In this document: positions 7,321-16,751 of the stretch, in pieces
Position numbering within the stretch: the first letter of the stretch is position 1
Layout: the number at the start of each line of letters is the position of its first letter
Assembly (NCBI RefSeq): GCF_000400735.1
Contig: NZ_KE007368.1
Span: 122,997 to 186,996, forward strand
Reading direction: 5' to 3'
Source: Acinetobacter tandoii DSM 14970 = CIP 107469
GTDB taxonomy: Bacteria; Pseudomonadota; Gammaproteobacteria; Pseudomonadales; Moraxellaceae
Length of the DNA: 64,000 nucleotides
Translations under genes and position numbers: made by a program
The notes under the pieces: generated by a model
The model's database searches: none
Told to the model about the DNA's origin: nothing
The model's input: only the letters and a program-made list of their open reading frames with translations

Positions 7321-9468
7321 ATGAGTAAGTTCAACCTTCGCCCACTCAGTCTTGCACTACTTGGTTTATCCACCAGTTCTGCTTTTGCGGAAAGCAGTTC
7401 AGAAACCTCCTCTTCGACGCATCAACTTTCAACTATTGTGGTTTCCGCAGCGGGGTTTGAACAAGATATTAAAAATGCACCTGCCAGCATCAGCGTGGTC
7501 ACCAAAGAAGATATTGAAAAGAAAAATGCCACAAGTATTGCAGACTTACTGGCTGATGTACCGGGAATTGATATTCGCTCGGGCGTAGGTAAAACCGCGG
7601 GCTTAAACATTAAAATGCGTGGTTTGGGGAATGATTACAGCCTCGTCTTGATTGATGGACGCCGCCAAACTACATCTTCTGACGTTACGCCAAACGGCTT
7701 TGGAGAAACATCAAATAGCTTCCTTCCGCCTCTTTCCGCGATTGAACGCATCGAAGTGATTCGAGGCCCTATGGCGACTCGTTATGGTTCCGAGGCGATG
7801 GGTGGTGTCATCAACATTATTACCAAAAAAATCAGCAATGAATGGCATGGTAATGTCACAGTAAGTGGCAATTTAATGGAACATAAAGCTGAAGCTGACT
7901 CATGGAAAACCAGTTTTCTTCTCAACGGCCCACTTATTGAAAATCGTCTTGGACTACAACTTCGTGGCAGCTATTTAGATCGCCAAAGTTCTGAACGTAT
8001 CGTTGCTGGCTCGACTTCACGCGATCCTCGTCCAAGTGAAGCGGATAACTATGATGTTGGCGGTAAATTAAATCTAAGTTTGAATGACCAAAATTCGCTT
8101 TGGCTCGATGCCTTCCATTCAAATCAAACTTATAGCAATGCAGATAACCGCCTAGGCACCCAAGATACTTCTGCGCGCGCACGTGGCTATAAAGATGAGC
8201 TAAAATTTAACCGCGAACAATATTCACTTGGTCATGATGGTAATTATGACTTCGGGACATGGAACACTTATATTAGCCAAACCAAAACGGAAACAATTGG
8301 GCGTACCATTCCGACCAATACTTTCCCTAGTAATGCTTATGCGGGGCGCGATCGTACACTAGAGAATACAGATTTAGTTGTGGATAGCCATATCATTACA
8401 ACTCTCAGAAATCACAAATTGACCTTGGGTACAGAGTATAAAAAAGCTGAAAGTGTGGATGATATAGCAGGTCTAGGAGCTGAGTTTGAGAAGGATTCCT
8501 ACTCATTCTATGCAGAAGATGAGTGGAACCTGATGGATAGTCTGCATTTTACCTTTGGTGGACGCTATGAAGACCACTCAGGTTTTGGTGGGCATTTTAG
8601 TCCACGCGCTTATCTGGTCTGGAACACAACAGATGCCTTAACCCTTAAAGGTGGTGTGAGTACGGGTTATAAAGCCCCTTCGGCTAAAGCTTTACACAAT
8701 GGAATAATTAATTTTAGTGGGCAAGGAACCACCCCAGTTCTAGGTAATCCTGATTTAAAGCCTGAAACCTCGGTTAATTATGAAGTAGGCTTAAATTATC
8801 AGCCTTCGGATCGATTCGATTTTAATACCACTGCATTCTTTAATGTTGTTAAAGATAAAACTATATCTAAAGAATTTAATTGCAGTATCAGTGACTGTTC
8901 TGGATTGGGCAACGGTGTAACATCTTATTCCAAGAGCTTTAATGCAGATGAGGCAGAAATCTATGGCCTCGAAACCTCATTAAAATATCAAATCATTCCC
9001 GAATGGGATATTAAAGCTGCCTACACCTTTACCGAATCTGAGATTACCAAAGGCGAAAACAAAGGTTATGCACTTGAGTCAACGGCTAAACATTTATTCA
9101 ACCTCACATCGACATGGCACATCAATGATGCATTTGATCTATGGTTACAACATGAATATCAGTCTGGTCGTCCCCGCTACTTAGAAAGCCAAACAGGTGA
9201 TGCATTGAATATTCAAAAGCAAACCGATAATGAGTTCTCTGGCTATAACCTATTTAACTTGGGTGGTAGTTATCAGCTCAATGATCAGATACGTATTAAT
9301 GCGGCTGTAAATAATTTGCTAGATAAAGACTTTACCGAATACATGGACTATTACGACCTAAATGGTGATGTACAACAAGCATATAAATACCTTTCGATAG
9401 GATCTGCTATGTCCGGAACGTATATCTCTGGGCGTAACTACTGGTTATCTATTTCTTACGATTTCTAA
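7321..9468 (+). CDS. TonB-dependent outer-membrane siderophore receptor (FepA/PirA-like)
   Basis: A 715-residue receptor with a signal peptide (cleavage after SSAFA, about residue 23), a plug domain (about 50-165: STIVVSAAGFEQ..., PGIDIRSG, IDGRRQ, IERIEVIRGPMATRYGSEAMGGVINI) and a 22-strand-type barrel ending in the aromatic residue Phe (LSISYDF). The family imports ferric siderophores with energy from TonB-ExbB-ExbD. The plug and the RGP-x-RYGSEAMGG stretch resemble catecholate receptors such as FepA/PirA, but the ligand cannot be read from sequence. The Fur-box promoter upstream supports iron regulation. A terminator follows, so it is monocistronic. It lies directly before piuA. Confidence 0.9.
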   Translation: MSKFNLRPLSLALLGLSTSSAFAESSSETSSSTHQLSTIVVSAAGFEQDIKNAPASISVVTKEDIEKKNATSIADLLADVPGIDIRSGVGKTAGLNIKMRGLGNDYSLVLIDGRRQTTSSDVTPNGFGETSNSFLPPLSAIERIEVIRGPMATRYGSEAMGGVINIITKKISNEWHGNVTVSGNLMEHKAEADSWKTSFLLNGPLIENRLGLQLRGSYLDRQSSERIVAGSTSRDPRPSEADNYDVGGKLNLSLNDQNSLWLDAFHSNQTYSNADNRLGTQDTSARARGYKDELKFNREQYSLGHDGNYDFGTWNTYISQTKTETIGRTIPTNTFPSNAYAGRDRTLENTDLVVDSHIITTLRNHKLTLGTEYKKAESVDDIAGLGAEFEKDSYSFYAEDEWNLMDSLHFTFGGRYEDHSGFGGHFSPRAYLVWNTTDALTLKGGVSTGYKAPSAKALHNGIINFSGQGTTPVLGNPDLKPETSVNYEVGLNYQPSDRFDFNTTAFFNVVKDKTISKEFNCSISDCSGLGNGVTSYSKSFNADEAEIYGLETSLKYQIIPEWDIKAAYTFTESEITKGENKGYALESTAKHLFNLTSTWHINDAFDLWLQHEYQSGRPRYLESQTGDALNIQKQTDNEFSGYNLFNLGGSYQLNDQIRINAAVNNLLDKDFTEYMDYYDLNGDVQQAYKYLSIGSAMSGTYISGRNYWLSISYDF

Positions 9469-9484
9469 AATTCAAAATCCCAAT

Positions 9485-9512
9485 AAAAAACCCTGCCTTA
9501 GCAGGGTTTTTC
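9485..9512 (+). terminator. Terminator after the siderophore receptor gene
   Basis: A 10-bp stem (AAAACCCTGC / GCAGGGTTTT) with a CTTA loop and a T-run. Confidence 0.9.
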
Positions 9513-9616
9513 TATATTTATATAAAATCATGCACTTATATACAAATCGTTACACAATATCATTATTTTTTACATTTTCTTTAAAGTCATTAATCGGCAA
9601 TTCCAATCATTTACAA

Positions 9617-9646
9617 TTGGTAAAATAAATAAGAATTATTATTATT
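9617..9646 (+). promoter_or_regulatory. Promoter and Fur-like operator of piuA
   Basis: A -35-like TTGGTA (9617-9622) and a -10 TATTAT (9640-9645) have 17-bp spacing. Overlapping them, AATAAGAATTATTATTATT (9628-9646) matches 13 of 19 positions of the classical Fur consensus. The match is weaker than at the upstream receptor gene but is placed where a repressor would act. Confidence 0.65.
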
Positions 9647-9683
9647 CGCATAAGAATTTTTACTACTCTTTGTGAGTTCAGAA

Positions 9684-11972
9684 ATGTCATTTATTAAAAC
9701 GCGGAAAAAATTAGTGTCGGCAGCAATTGCCTCATCATTATCAGTTGTTGCGACTACGGCTATTGCTCAAGAAGAAACAGCTCAGTTGCCAACCATTCAC
9801 ACGGAAGCAACTCAAGAAGAGTCTTTAAAAGTTGATCAATCTGCAAATGCTAAATTTGTCGCGCCTCTAAAAGATACACCTAAATCCGTTTCTGTTCTTT
9901 CGCAAAAACTTTTAAAAGATACCAACTCTAATACGCTGTTAGAAGCATTGCGTTATGAACCAGGAATCACTTTAGGTGCAGGTGAAGGTGGTACACCATT
10001 TACAGATATGCCTTATATCCGTGGTTATAGCGGTCAATCTTCTATTTATGTGGATGGTGTTCGTAATACCACTTCACAAAGCCGCGATATGTTTGCCATC
10101 GAACAAGTTGAAGTTATTAAGGGTTCTTCATCTGCCCTTGGTGGTGGTGGTAGCGTTGGCGGAAGCATTAACCTGATTCCTAAAGTTGCTCATGAAGGCG
10201 ATACTTATCAAGGCAGCGTTCAAGGCGGAACCGACAACTATAAACACATTCAATTAGATGCCAACAAAGACTTCGGTAACGGTATGGCTGGACGTGTCAT
10301 TGTGATGGGGCACGAAAATGAAAAAGCTGGACAAAGTGATGGAGCCGAATTTGCACGTGCTGGTATCGCAACTAGCCTCGCCTTTGGTCTAGGTTCTGAC
10401 ACACGTGGCTCTGTTGGTTATTATTATTTGCGTAGCAATGATGAACCAGATGCGGGTATTCCATTCAATAATGCAAAGCCAACAACACCTCCTCCTGGTG
10501 TAACTGTTACTCCTGGCGATGGTAAACCTGTAAGCGTCAAAGCTGGAACTTACTATGGCTGGAAAGCACGTGACTTTGACAAACGTGAAAACCAAATTGG
10601 TACGTTTAAGCTTGAACACGATTTCAATGAAAATCTGACCTTGGCAAACATTGCTACATATAACAAATCTAAATCTGATTATATCTATACCAATGCAGAT
10701 GACTCTAAAGGAAACATCTACCGTGGTACTGTTGCACGACGTGCTTTAAGCCGTATCTTAGAGAGCGATGCTTATAGCGATCAGCTTTCTTTAAGAGGTA
10801 AATTTAATACAGGTTCATTAAACCATTCTTTTAATATCGGTACTGAATGGAGCTTCCAAGAAACCGATCAAGGTGTTCATACTTTTACTAATGCTGCTGG
10901 TGAAACTACATCGACCATTTTAGACAGTAATATTCAAAACTGTACTTCTGCTGCAGCTATGTCAAATGGCTGGTGTACGAGTTTAAATAATCCAGGAAAT
11001 GGTGCATTTACAGATAAACTTGGTTCGATTACAGCACAATCTACAACGCGTAGCCATAATGTAGGAGTCTATGCTTTAGACAGTATTGAATTTAATCCAC
11101 AATGGTTGCTTAACCTAGGTGTTCGTTGGGACAAATTCGAAACTGAGAAAAAATATAACAAGGACGTAGGTGGACGTACACCTCATAAAGCTGGCGATAA
11201 ATTAGAAAGTGATACCGATTACTTCACTTACCAAGCTGGTTTAGTTTTTAAACCAACAGAAGATGGCAGTATTTATTTAAGCTACGCTACATCAGCAAAT
11301 CCTGTAGGTGTGCTTGCTGAAGGTGATACAGGTCCAGATTCTATTAGCGATTCTGGTGTTGCAAGTGCAACAGCTAATGCCCTCAAGCCAGAAGAAGCAC
11401 GTACTTTTGAAATTGGTACCAAATGGGACTTATTTAATAATCGTGCAAACTTAACTGCTGCAATTTTCCGTACTGAGAAACAAAATACTCGTATTCAGAT
11501 TGATCCAACCACGACAGCGAATGCAGGTGACAGCCGTGTTGATGGTTTCGAAGTCAGCTTAAACGGTAAAATCACCAACAAATGGGAAATTTCAACTGGT
11601 TATAGCTATTTAGACAGTGAAATCACTAAAGCAGCATACAATGCAATCGCACAAGAAGGTAAACCACTGCCATTCGTCGCGAAAAACAGCGCAACATTAT
11701 GGTCAACTTACCGTGTTATGCCGAAGTTAACTTTAGGTGCTGGTGCAGAATATCGTGACCAAGTTTTTGTAAACACGACAGTACCAAAATACTTACCGAC
11801 CTATACCATTTACAACGCAATGGCGAAATATGATGTGAACCGTAATGTGAATGTTCAGCTGAATGTAAATAATATTTCAGATAAACGTTATTTCACTAGT
11901 GCACACGCAGCACACTATGCATTTGAAGGTAATGGTCGCAATGCCGTATTGGCAATCAACTTTAAGTACTAA
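9684..11972 (+). CDS. piuA: TonB-dependent catecholate siderophore receptor (PiuA/Fiu family)
   Basis: Outer-membrane receptor for ferric catecholate-type siderophores. The 762-residue protein has a signal peptide (MSFIKTRKK... to TAIA, about 28 residues), a plug (DTPKSVSVLSQ, EALRYEPGIT, YIRGYSG, IEQVEVIKGSSSALGG, SVGGSINL) and a barrel ending in the aromatic residue Tyr. The plug is of the Fiu/PiuA type, and the next gene is piuC, as in the fiu-ybiX and piuA-piuC pairs of other gammaproteobacteria, which supports the assignment. A GTG 12 bp upstream is in frame, but neither start has a strong ribosome site; ATG is preferred. In related species such receptors also admit siderophore-cephalosporins, as known from the family. 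Confidence 0.85.
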   Translation: MSFIKTRKKLVSAAIASSLSVVATTAIAQEETAQLPTIHTEATQEESLKVDQSANAKFVAPLKDTPKSVSVLSQKLLKDTNSNTLLEALRYEPGITLGAGEGGTPFTDMPYIRGYSGQSSIYVDGVRNTTSQSRDMFAIEQVEVIKGSSSALGGGGSVGGSINLIPKVAHEGDTYQGSVQGGTDNYKHIQLDANKDFGNGMAGRVIVMGHENEKAGQSDGAEFARAGIATSLAFGLGSDTRGSVGYYYLRSNDEPDAGIPFNNAKPTTPPPGVTVTPGDGKPVSVKAGTYYGWKARDFDKRENQIGTFKLEHDFNENLTLANIATYNKSKSDYIYTNADDSKGNIYRGTVARRALSRILESDAYSDQLSLRGKFNTGSLNHSFNIGTEWSFQETDQGVHTFTNAAGETTSTILDSNIQNCTSAAAMSNGWCTSLNNPGNGAFTDKLGSITAQSTTRSHNVGVYALDSIEFNPQWLLNLGVRWDKFETEKKYNKDVGGRTPHKAGDKLESDTDYFTYQAGLVFKPTEDGSIYLSYATSANPVGVLAEGDTGPDSISDSGVASATANALKPEEARTFEIGTKWDLFNNRANLTAAIFRTEKQNTRIQIDPTTTANAGDSRVDGFEVSLNGKITNKWEISTGYSYLDSEITKAAYNAIAQEGKPLPFVAKNSATLWSTYRVMPKLTLGAGAEYRDQVFVNTTVPKYLPTYTIYNAMAKYDVNRNVNVQLNVNNISDKRYFTSAHAAHYAFEGNGRNAVLAINFKY

Positions 11973-12017
11973 GACTTAATCCCATAAATTAATTATGGGA
12001 TTAACTTAAATTAAGAT

Positions 12018-12046
12018 AAAATAGCCTCTGCCCAGAGGCTATTTTT
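12018..12046 (+). terminator. Intrinsic terminator between piuA and piuC
   Basis: An 11-bp stem (AAATAGCCTCT / AGAGGCTATTT) has a 4-nt loop and a T-rich tail. A second, tail-less 11-bp inverted repeat (TAATCCCATAA / TTATGGGATTA) precedes it at 11977-12003. The hairpin ends only 29 bp before the piuC start, so piuC is probably expressed by partial read-through. Confidence 0.75.
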
Positions 12047-12075
12047 ATAACCATTTATGAAGAAGGATATAGGCT

Positions 12076-12759
12076 GTGATTCATCACATTCCAAATGTTT
12101 TATCCAAAGAGCAAGTCGCTGAATTCCGCCAATTAATGGCAACAGCAAATTGGGTCGGTGGGAAAGTAACAGCAGGTACCCTTTCTGCCTCAGTTAAACA
12201 AAATCAACAACTTTCGGAAAATGATCCCCTCACCCATCACCTGAGTGAATTGGTGATTCAAGCCATTTGGAAAAATCCAGTTTTTCAAGCCGCTGCATTG
12301 CCGCATCAAATTATTCCCCCACTGTTTAACCGTTATGATGAACATGAAAGTTTCGGTTTTCATGTTGATAACTCGATTCGCCTGATTCGTGGAACCTCAC
12401 AACAAATGCGTACAGATTTATCTTGTACATTATTTTTAAGTGAACCCGAAGAATACGATGGTGGTGATTTGGTGATTGAAGACACCTATGGTTATCATGA
12501 AGTGAAGTTACCCGCTGGCGATGTCGTACTCTACCCAGCAACCAGTTTGCATGAAGTCAGTAGCATTACTCGCGGTACACGTTTTGCTTCATTTTTTTGG
12601 GTACAAAGTTTGATTCGTGATGACCAGAAACGCCATCTACTCTTTAATCTTGATGAAAGTATTCGTCAATTACGTAAGGATCATGATGATGCTTATCCTG
12701 AAGTCATGAAACTGACCAACATTTATCACAACTTGATACGAATGTGGTCAGAATTATAA
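12076..12759 (+). CDS. piuC: Fe(II)/2-oxoglutarate-dependent dioxygenase PiuC (YbiX family)
   Basis: A 227-residue cytosolic non-haem iron dioxygenase. The iron ligands are visible as His96-x-Asp98 (FHVDN) and His159 (SLHEV), with Arg169 ten residues later in place to bind 2-oxoglutarate. The family is encoded beside Fiu/PiuA-type receptors and is iron-repressed; its substrate is not established, though a role in siderophore handling is assumed. It starts with GTG, with AAGGA 9-13 nt upstream. A terminator hairpin lies between it and piuA, so its level is likely lower than that of the receptor. No separate promoter is evident in the 29-bp gap. Confidence 0.9.
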   Translation: MIHHIPNVLSKEQVAEFRQLMATANWVGGKVTAGTLSASVKQNQQLSENDPLTHHLSELVIQAIWKNPVFQAAALPHQIIPPLFNRYDEHESFGFHVDNSIRLIRGTSQQMRTDLSCTLFLSEPEEYDGGDLVIEDTYGYHEVKLPAGDVVLYPATSLHEVSSITRGTRFASFFWVQSLIRDDQKRHLLFNLDESIRQLRKDHDDAYPEVMKLTNIYHNLIRMWSEL

Positions 12760-12808
12760 TTAGTTAACGCACTTTGTTATTATATTTTTCAAAAACAAAA
12801 ACTATCTT

Positions 12809-12862
12809 GGGAAATTTTTTCTAATATTTAAATAATACTGCAAAATTAGAAAAACATTTCCC
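12809..12862. repeat. Long imperfect inverted repeat between piuC and leuA
   Basis: The left arm (12809-12825) begins GGGAAATTT and ends TCTAAT; the right arm (12845-12862) begins ATTAGA and ends ATTTCCC. They pair over 17 bp with a single bulged base and a 19-nt spacer. No U-run follows, so a standard terminator is unlikely. It could be a protein-binding site or an RNA structure. Confidence 0.7.
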
Positions 12863-12984
12863 TTACAATCCTATTAGAATAAATTATGAACTTTTTGCAC
12901 TGCATGCAATTTTCGCCTAGACTCAATCAAGTACTCTGCGAATGCTTGCACAAGTAAAACTACCCTATTGATCTTGATGGTTAC

Positions 12985-13071
12985 ATGATGAAAACGAATG
13001 ATATTTTTGCTTTTCCGACTCACGCTCAACCTCAAATGAATCTCCTGATGCTGCGCCACGCGCGCGTATAA
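12985..13071 (+). CDS. Candidate leucine-containing leader peptide ahead of leuA
   Basis: A 28-codon open frame (ATG ATG ... GTA TAA) ends 128 bp before leuA in the same direction. Its last 11 residues, MNLLMLRHARV, hold three Leu codons (CTC, CTG, CTG) close to the stop, as expected of an attenuation leader that senses charged tRNA-Leu. An internal ATG at 13036 could start an 11-residue form. Right after the stop, a hairpin (13076-13082 with 13089-13095) competes with pairing of the same right arm to 13005-13011 inside the leader frame. Neither start has a convincing Shine-Dalgarno sequence, and only three Leu codons are present, so this is a proposal. Confidence 0.4.
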   Translation: MMKTNDIFAFPTHAQPQMNLLMLRHARV

Positions 13072-13075
13072 AAAT

Positions 13076-13095
13076 TTTTGCTTTTTTGAGCAAAA
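13076..13095 (+). promoter_or_regulatory. Hairpin after the leader frame, with an alternative partner
   Basis: TTTTGCT (13076-13082) and AGCAAAA (13089-13095) form a 7-bp stem with a six-base loop. An identical TTTTGCT at 13005-13011, within the leader frame, can pair with the same AGCAAAA, so the two structures exclude each other. The stem is weak and followed by C-rich sequence rather than a U-run. Confidence 0.35.
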
Positions 13096-13198
13096 CCCCC
13101 TGAATATCCCTTTAATTTTGTTGAAATAGATACCATATATAAGTATTGCGTTGCATTTTAATAATACTGAGCAACGGGCACTACACAAGGAGTTCCTC

Positions 13199-14896
13199 AT
13201 GATGTTGGCTGATCCAAGTAAAAAATACCGTCGCATGTACCAGCGTGTAGACTTGCCTGACCGCCAATGGCCAAACAGAGAAATTACCCAAGCGCCGATT
13301 TGGATGAGTACCGACCTTCGTGACGGTAACCAAGCAATTTTTGAACCGATGGATATGGAACAAAAGTTTAAAATGTTCCAGATGTTGGTTAAAATTGGCT
13401 TTAAACATATTGAAATTGGCTTCCCTTCTGCGTCTCAAATCGACTTTGATTTCACGCGTAAATTGATTGAAGAAGGTCATATTCCAGATGACGTGTACAT
13501 TGAAGTTTTAGTTCAAGCACGTGATCACTTGATTCAACGTACTTTTGAATCTTTACAAGGTGCAAAACGCGCAATTGTACACATCTACAACTCTAACTCT
13601 CCAACATTCCGCCAAAAAGTATTGAATGTGGATGTTGCTGGTGCAAAACAATTAGCGATTAACGCAGCGACCAAAGTGAAAGAATATGCAGCGCAACAAC
13701 CAGAAACTGAATGGGTATTCCAATACAGCCCAGAATGTTTCTCTGCAACCGAATTAGAAGTCGCTAAAGATGTCTGTGATGCTGTGACTGAAATCTGGGA
13801 CGCACGCCCAGACCATAAAGTTATTTTAAACTTGCCTGCAACAGTGGAAGTATCGACTCCAAATGTTTATGCAGACCAAATCGAATGGATGCATCGTAAT
13901 ATCCAACGTCGTGATGGCGTGATCATCTCAGTTCACTGCCACAATGACCGTGGCTGTGGTATTGCGGCTTCTGAATTGGCGATTATGGCGGGTGCTGACC
14001 GTGTAGAAGGTTGTGTATTTGGTAATGGTGAGCGTACAGGTAACGTAGACGTTGCTGCGATTGCATTGAACATGTATACCCAAGGTGTTGCACCGAACTT
14101 AGACTTCTCGAACATTAATGAAGTGATTGCGACAGTTGAAGAATGTACTGGTTTACCTGTACATCCTCGTCATCCATATGCAGGTGACTTGGTCTTCACT
14201 GCATTCTCAGGCTCACATCAGGATGCGATCAAGAAAGGCTTTGAATACCAGAAAAACGAAGAAATCTGGGATATGCCATACTTACCAATCGATCCGAAAG
14301 ACTTGGGTCGTGACTACGATGCCGTGATTCGTGTCAACAGCCAATCTGGTAAAGGTGGGATTGCCTACTTGTTAGAATCAAATTACAACGTAGTATTGCC
14401 GCGTCGTTTACAAATCGAATTCTCACAAGTGGTTCAGCAAGTCGCGGATGAAGAAGGTGTCGAAGTTTCAGCGCAGCAAATCTGGAGCTTGTTCAAAGAT
14501 ACATATGTAGAAACCAAAAATGCGCATTATTCAGCAAAAAATTATCGTTTGTCTGACGATAATGGTAACCAAGTGATTGAGTTAGATATTGAACTTGATG
14601 GTGAAATACAACATTTACGTGGCGAAGGCAATGGTCCTATCTCGGCAATGTTAAATGCACTTCAATTACCAATTGATGTCTTGAACTACGAAGAACGCAG
14701 TATTAGTTCTGGTGCTCATGCCAAAGCCTTGGCATTAATTGAAATTCAGGTAAAAGGTACAGGTAAGTCTGCCTTTGGCGCGGGAGTTCATGACAACATT
14801 GTGACTGCCTCAATTGAAGCAATCCTTGCATGTACCAACCGTTTAATTGAACAAGGTGTACTCAGTACTGAACAAGTGATTGCTGCTGCGGTATAA
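13199..14896 (+). CDS. leuA: 2-isopropylmalate synthase
   Basis: First committed enzyme of leucine synthesis, condensing acetyl-CoA with 2-oxoisovalerate. The 565-residue protein is of the long LeuA form: a TIM-barrel catalytic domain ([14 protein letters not shown], the metal-binding HCHNDRGCG segment) and a C-terminal leucine-sensing domain (about 440-565, with the [20 protein letters not shown] stretch). The start is set by AAGGAG 7 nt upstream of the first of two adjacent ATGs. A longer frame starting at 13151 has no such signal. The upstream 440 bp hold a possible leader peptide and inverted repeats. It is monocistronic, with a terminator after it. Confidence 0.95.
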   Translation: MMLADPSKKYRRMYQRVDLPDRQWPNREITQAPIWMSTDLRDGNQAIFEPMDMEQKFKMFQMLVKIGFKHIEIGFPSASQIDFDFTRKLIEEGHIPDDVYIEVLVQARDHLIQRTFESLQGAKRAIVHIYNSNSPTFRQKVLNVDVAGAKQLAINAATKVKEYAAQQPETEWVFQYSPECFSATELEVAKDVCDAVTEIWDARPDHKVILNLPATVEVSTPNVYADQIEWMHRNIQRRDGVIISVHCHNDRGCGIAASELAIMAGADRVEGCVFGNGERTGNVDVAAIALNMYTQGVAPNLDFSNINEVIATVEECTGLPVHPRHPYAGDLVFTAFSGSHQDAIKKGFEYQKNEEIWDMPYLPIDPKDLGRDYDAVIRVNSQSGKGGIAYLLESNYNVVLPRRLQIEFSQVVQQVADEEGVEVSAQQIWSLFKDTYVETKNAHYSAKNYRLSDDNGNQVIELDIELDGEIQHLRGEGNGPISAMLNALQLPIDVLNYEERSISSGAHAKALALIEIQVKGTGKSAFGAGVHDNIVTASIEAILACTNRLIEQGVLSTEQVIAAAV

Positions 14897-14933
14897 GTAT
14901 TAACAATATTGATTAGCACTAAAATGACTTTAG

Positions 14934-14964
14934 AAGGATACCCTCAAGTGGTATCCTTTTGTTT
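14934..14964 (+). terminator. Terminator of leuA
   Basis: A 9-bp perfect stem (AAGGATACC / GGTATCCTT) with a 7-nt loop and a T-rich tail. Confidence 0.85.
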
Positions 14965-14997
14965 ATTGTTCTAAAAAATTAAAGGCGAAGTATTTCT

Positions 14998-16158
14998 GTG
15001 TCTTTTCCAGCTGACTCAGTGGGTCTCGTAACCCCACAAAGGTTCCAATTCGAAGAGCCGTTAGAACTAGAATGTGGTCGTGTTTTACCACGTTTCGAAA
15101 TGATGGTTGAAACTTACGGCACGCTCAACGCAGATCACTCGAATGCCATTCTCATTTGCCATGCTTTATCGGGACATCATCATGCTGCGGGTTATCATCA
15201 TGAAGATGATAAAAAAGCAGGTTGGTGGGATGCATGTATTGGCCCTGGAAAAGCAATTGATACCTCTAAGTTTTTTGTCGTTGCCTTAAATAACATTGGT
15301 GGCTGTAGCGGTTCGACGGGTCCAACCTCACCAAATCCTGAAAATGACAATCGTCCTTATGGGCCAGATTTTCCTTTAGTGACAGTACGTGACTGGGTTA
15401 AAACCCAAGCCATGCTCTCTGATCGCTTAGGCATTCAAACTTGGTATGCGGTGATCGGCGGTTCTTTGGGAGGCATGCAGGCTTTACAGTGGTCGGTTGA
15501 TTATCCTGAGCGTTTACAAAAATGTGTAATTATTGCCAGCGCACCAAAGCTGTCTGCACAGAATATTGCTTTTAATGAAGTGGCACGTCAGTCGATTTTA
15601 TCTGACCCTGACTTCCATCAAGGTCGTTATTTAGAACATGACAGCTATCCAAAACGTGGGCTAATTTTGGCACGTATGGTCGGCCATATTACCTATCTGT
15701 CAGAAGAAGCCATGAAACAAAAGTTTGGCCGTGACTTAAAGTCAGGCAAATTTATGTATGGCTTTGATGTTGAGTTCCAAGTCGAAAGTTATTTGCGTTA
15801 TCAAGGTGAACAGTTCAGCCGAAACTTTGATGCCAATACTTATTTAATTATGACCAAGGCATTAGACTATTTTGATCCCTCACGTGAATATGAACATTCA
15901 TTGACCCAAGCGATGTCTCAGACCCAATGTAAGTTTCTGGTGGTGTCATTTACCACGGACTGGCGCTTTACTCCTGAACGCTCACAAGAAATTGTGGATG
16001 CACTCATTAGTAATCACAAGCCTGTGAGCTATCTGGATATTGATGCTGAACAAGGTCATGATTCATTCTTATTCCCGATTCCGCTTTATGTAAAATCATT
16101 ACGTGCATTTTTAGGTGGTGAAGAACAGCTTAAATCTACCGCTAAGGAGGTTGTGTAA
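14998..16158 (+). CDS. metX: Homoserine O-acyltransferase MetX
   Basis: Activates homoserine by acylation in methionine synthesis. The 386-residue alpha/beta-hydrolase-fold protein has the nucleophile elbow GGSLGG (Ser156), the Asp segment [10 protein letters not shown] and the catalytic His in GHDSFLFP. MetX proteins were long called acetyltransferases, but members from several gammaproteobacteria (MetXS) use succinyl-CoA; the acyl donor cannot be told from what I can read here. It starts with GTG, preceded by an AAAGG-type ribosome site. It overlaps metW by one base (TAATG), so the two are translationally coupled. Confidence 0.95.
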   Translation: MSFPADSVGLVTPQRFQFEEPLELECGRVLPRFEMMVETYGTLNADHSNAILICHALSGHHHAAGYHHEDDKKAGWWDACIGPGKAIDTSKFFVVALNNIGGCSGSTGPTSPNPENDNRPYGPDFPLVTVRDWVKTQAMLSDRLGIQTWYAVIGGSLGGMQALQWSVDYPERLQKCVIIASAPKLSAQNIAFNEVARQSILSDPDFHQGRYLEHDSYPKRGLILARMVGHITYLSEEAMKQKFGRDLKSGKFMYGFDVEFQVESYLRYQGEQFSRNFDANTYLIMTKALDYFDPSREYEHSLTQAMSQTQCKFLVVSFTTDWRFTPERSQEIVDALISNHKPVSYLDIDAEQGHDSFLFPIPLYVKSLRAFLGGEEQLKSTAKEVV

Positions 16159-16751
16159 TGCGTATCGATCATCAACTCGCTGAAGCATGGATTAAACCCG
16201 ACTCTAAAGTCCTCGATTTGGGCTGTGGTGATGGTGAATTGCTGGCTCATATGAGTAAACAGCACAATATTCGTGCATATGGCTTAGAAATTGATCAGGA
16301 AAAGATTGCAATTGCGATCAGCCGAGGGTTAAATATTATTCAGCAGGACTTAAATTTAGGTTTAAGTCGCTTTGCCGACCAGTCTTTTGACTATGTGGTG
16401 ATGGCACAAGCTTTGCAAGCTGTAGATGCGCCTGACGTATTATTACGTGATATGGTGCGTGTGGGGAAACAGGCGATTATTACTTTTCCAAACTTTGCAC
16501 ATTGGAAGACCCGTTCTTTCTTGGCTTTGAAAGGAATGATGCCAGTTTCAGAAGCATTACCTTATATGTGGTATAATACTCCAAACATCCACTTATGTAC
16601 TTTTCGAGATTTTGAAGCACTTTGTGCAGAAAACAACATCCGAATAATTAATCGACTCGCCGTGAATGGGGATCAGCAAGGTAGTTTACTCAGTAAACAT
16701 ATCCCAAATCTGTTTGGTGAAGTCGCAATTTATCGAGTGAGCGCGCTATGA
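16158..16751 (+). CDS. metW: MetW, methyltransferase-fold partner of MetX
   Basis: A 197-residue protein with a class I SAM-methyltransferase fold; the glycine-rich motif LDLGCGDGE sits at about residues 20-28, followed by the acidic residue of GLEID. MetW is encoded next to metX in many Proteobacteria and is thought to assist or modulate MetX; its exact reaction is unsettled. The AAGGAGG within the end of metX is its ribosome site, and the ATG overlaps the metX stop. It overlaps the next gene by 4 bp (ATGA), forming a three-gene operon. Confidence 0.93.
   Translation: MRIDHQLAEAWIKPDSKVLDLGCGDGELLAHMSKQHNIRAYGLEIDQEKIAIAISRGLNIIQQDLNLGLSRFADQSFDYVVMAQALQAVDAPDVLLRDMVRVGKQAIITFPNFAHWKTRSFLALKGMMPVSEALPYMWYNTPNIHLCTFRDFEALCAENNIRIINRLAVNGDQQGSLLSKHIPNLFGEVAIYRVSAL

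Noticed and set aside
9672..9683. GTG start for piuA at 9672
   Set aside because: It has no upstream ribosome site and adds four residues ahead of a normal signal peptide; the ATG at 9684 is simpler, although not proven.
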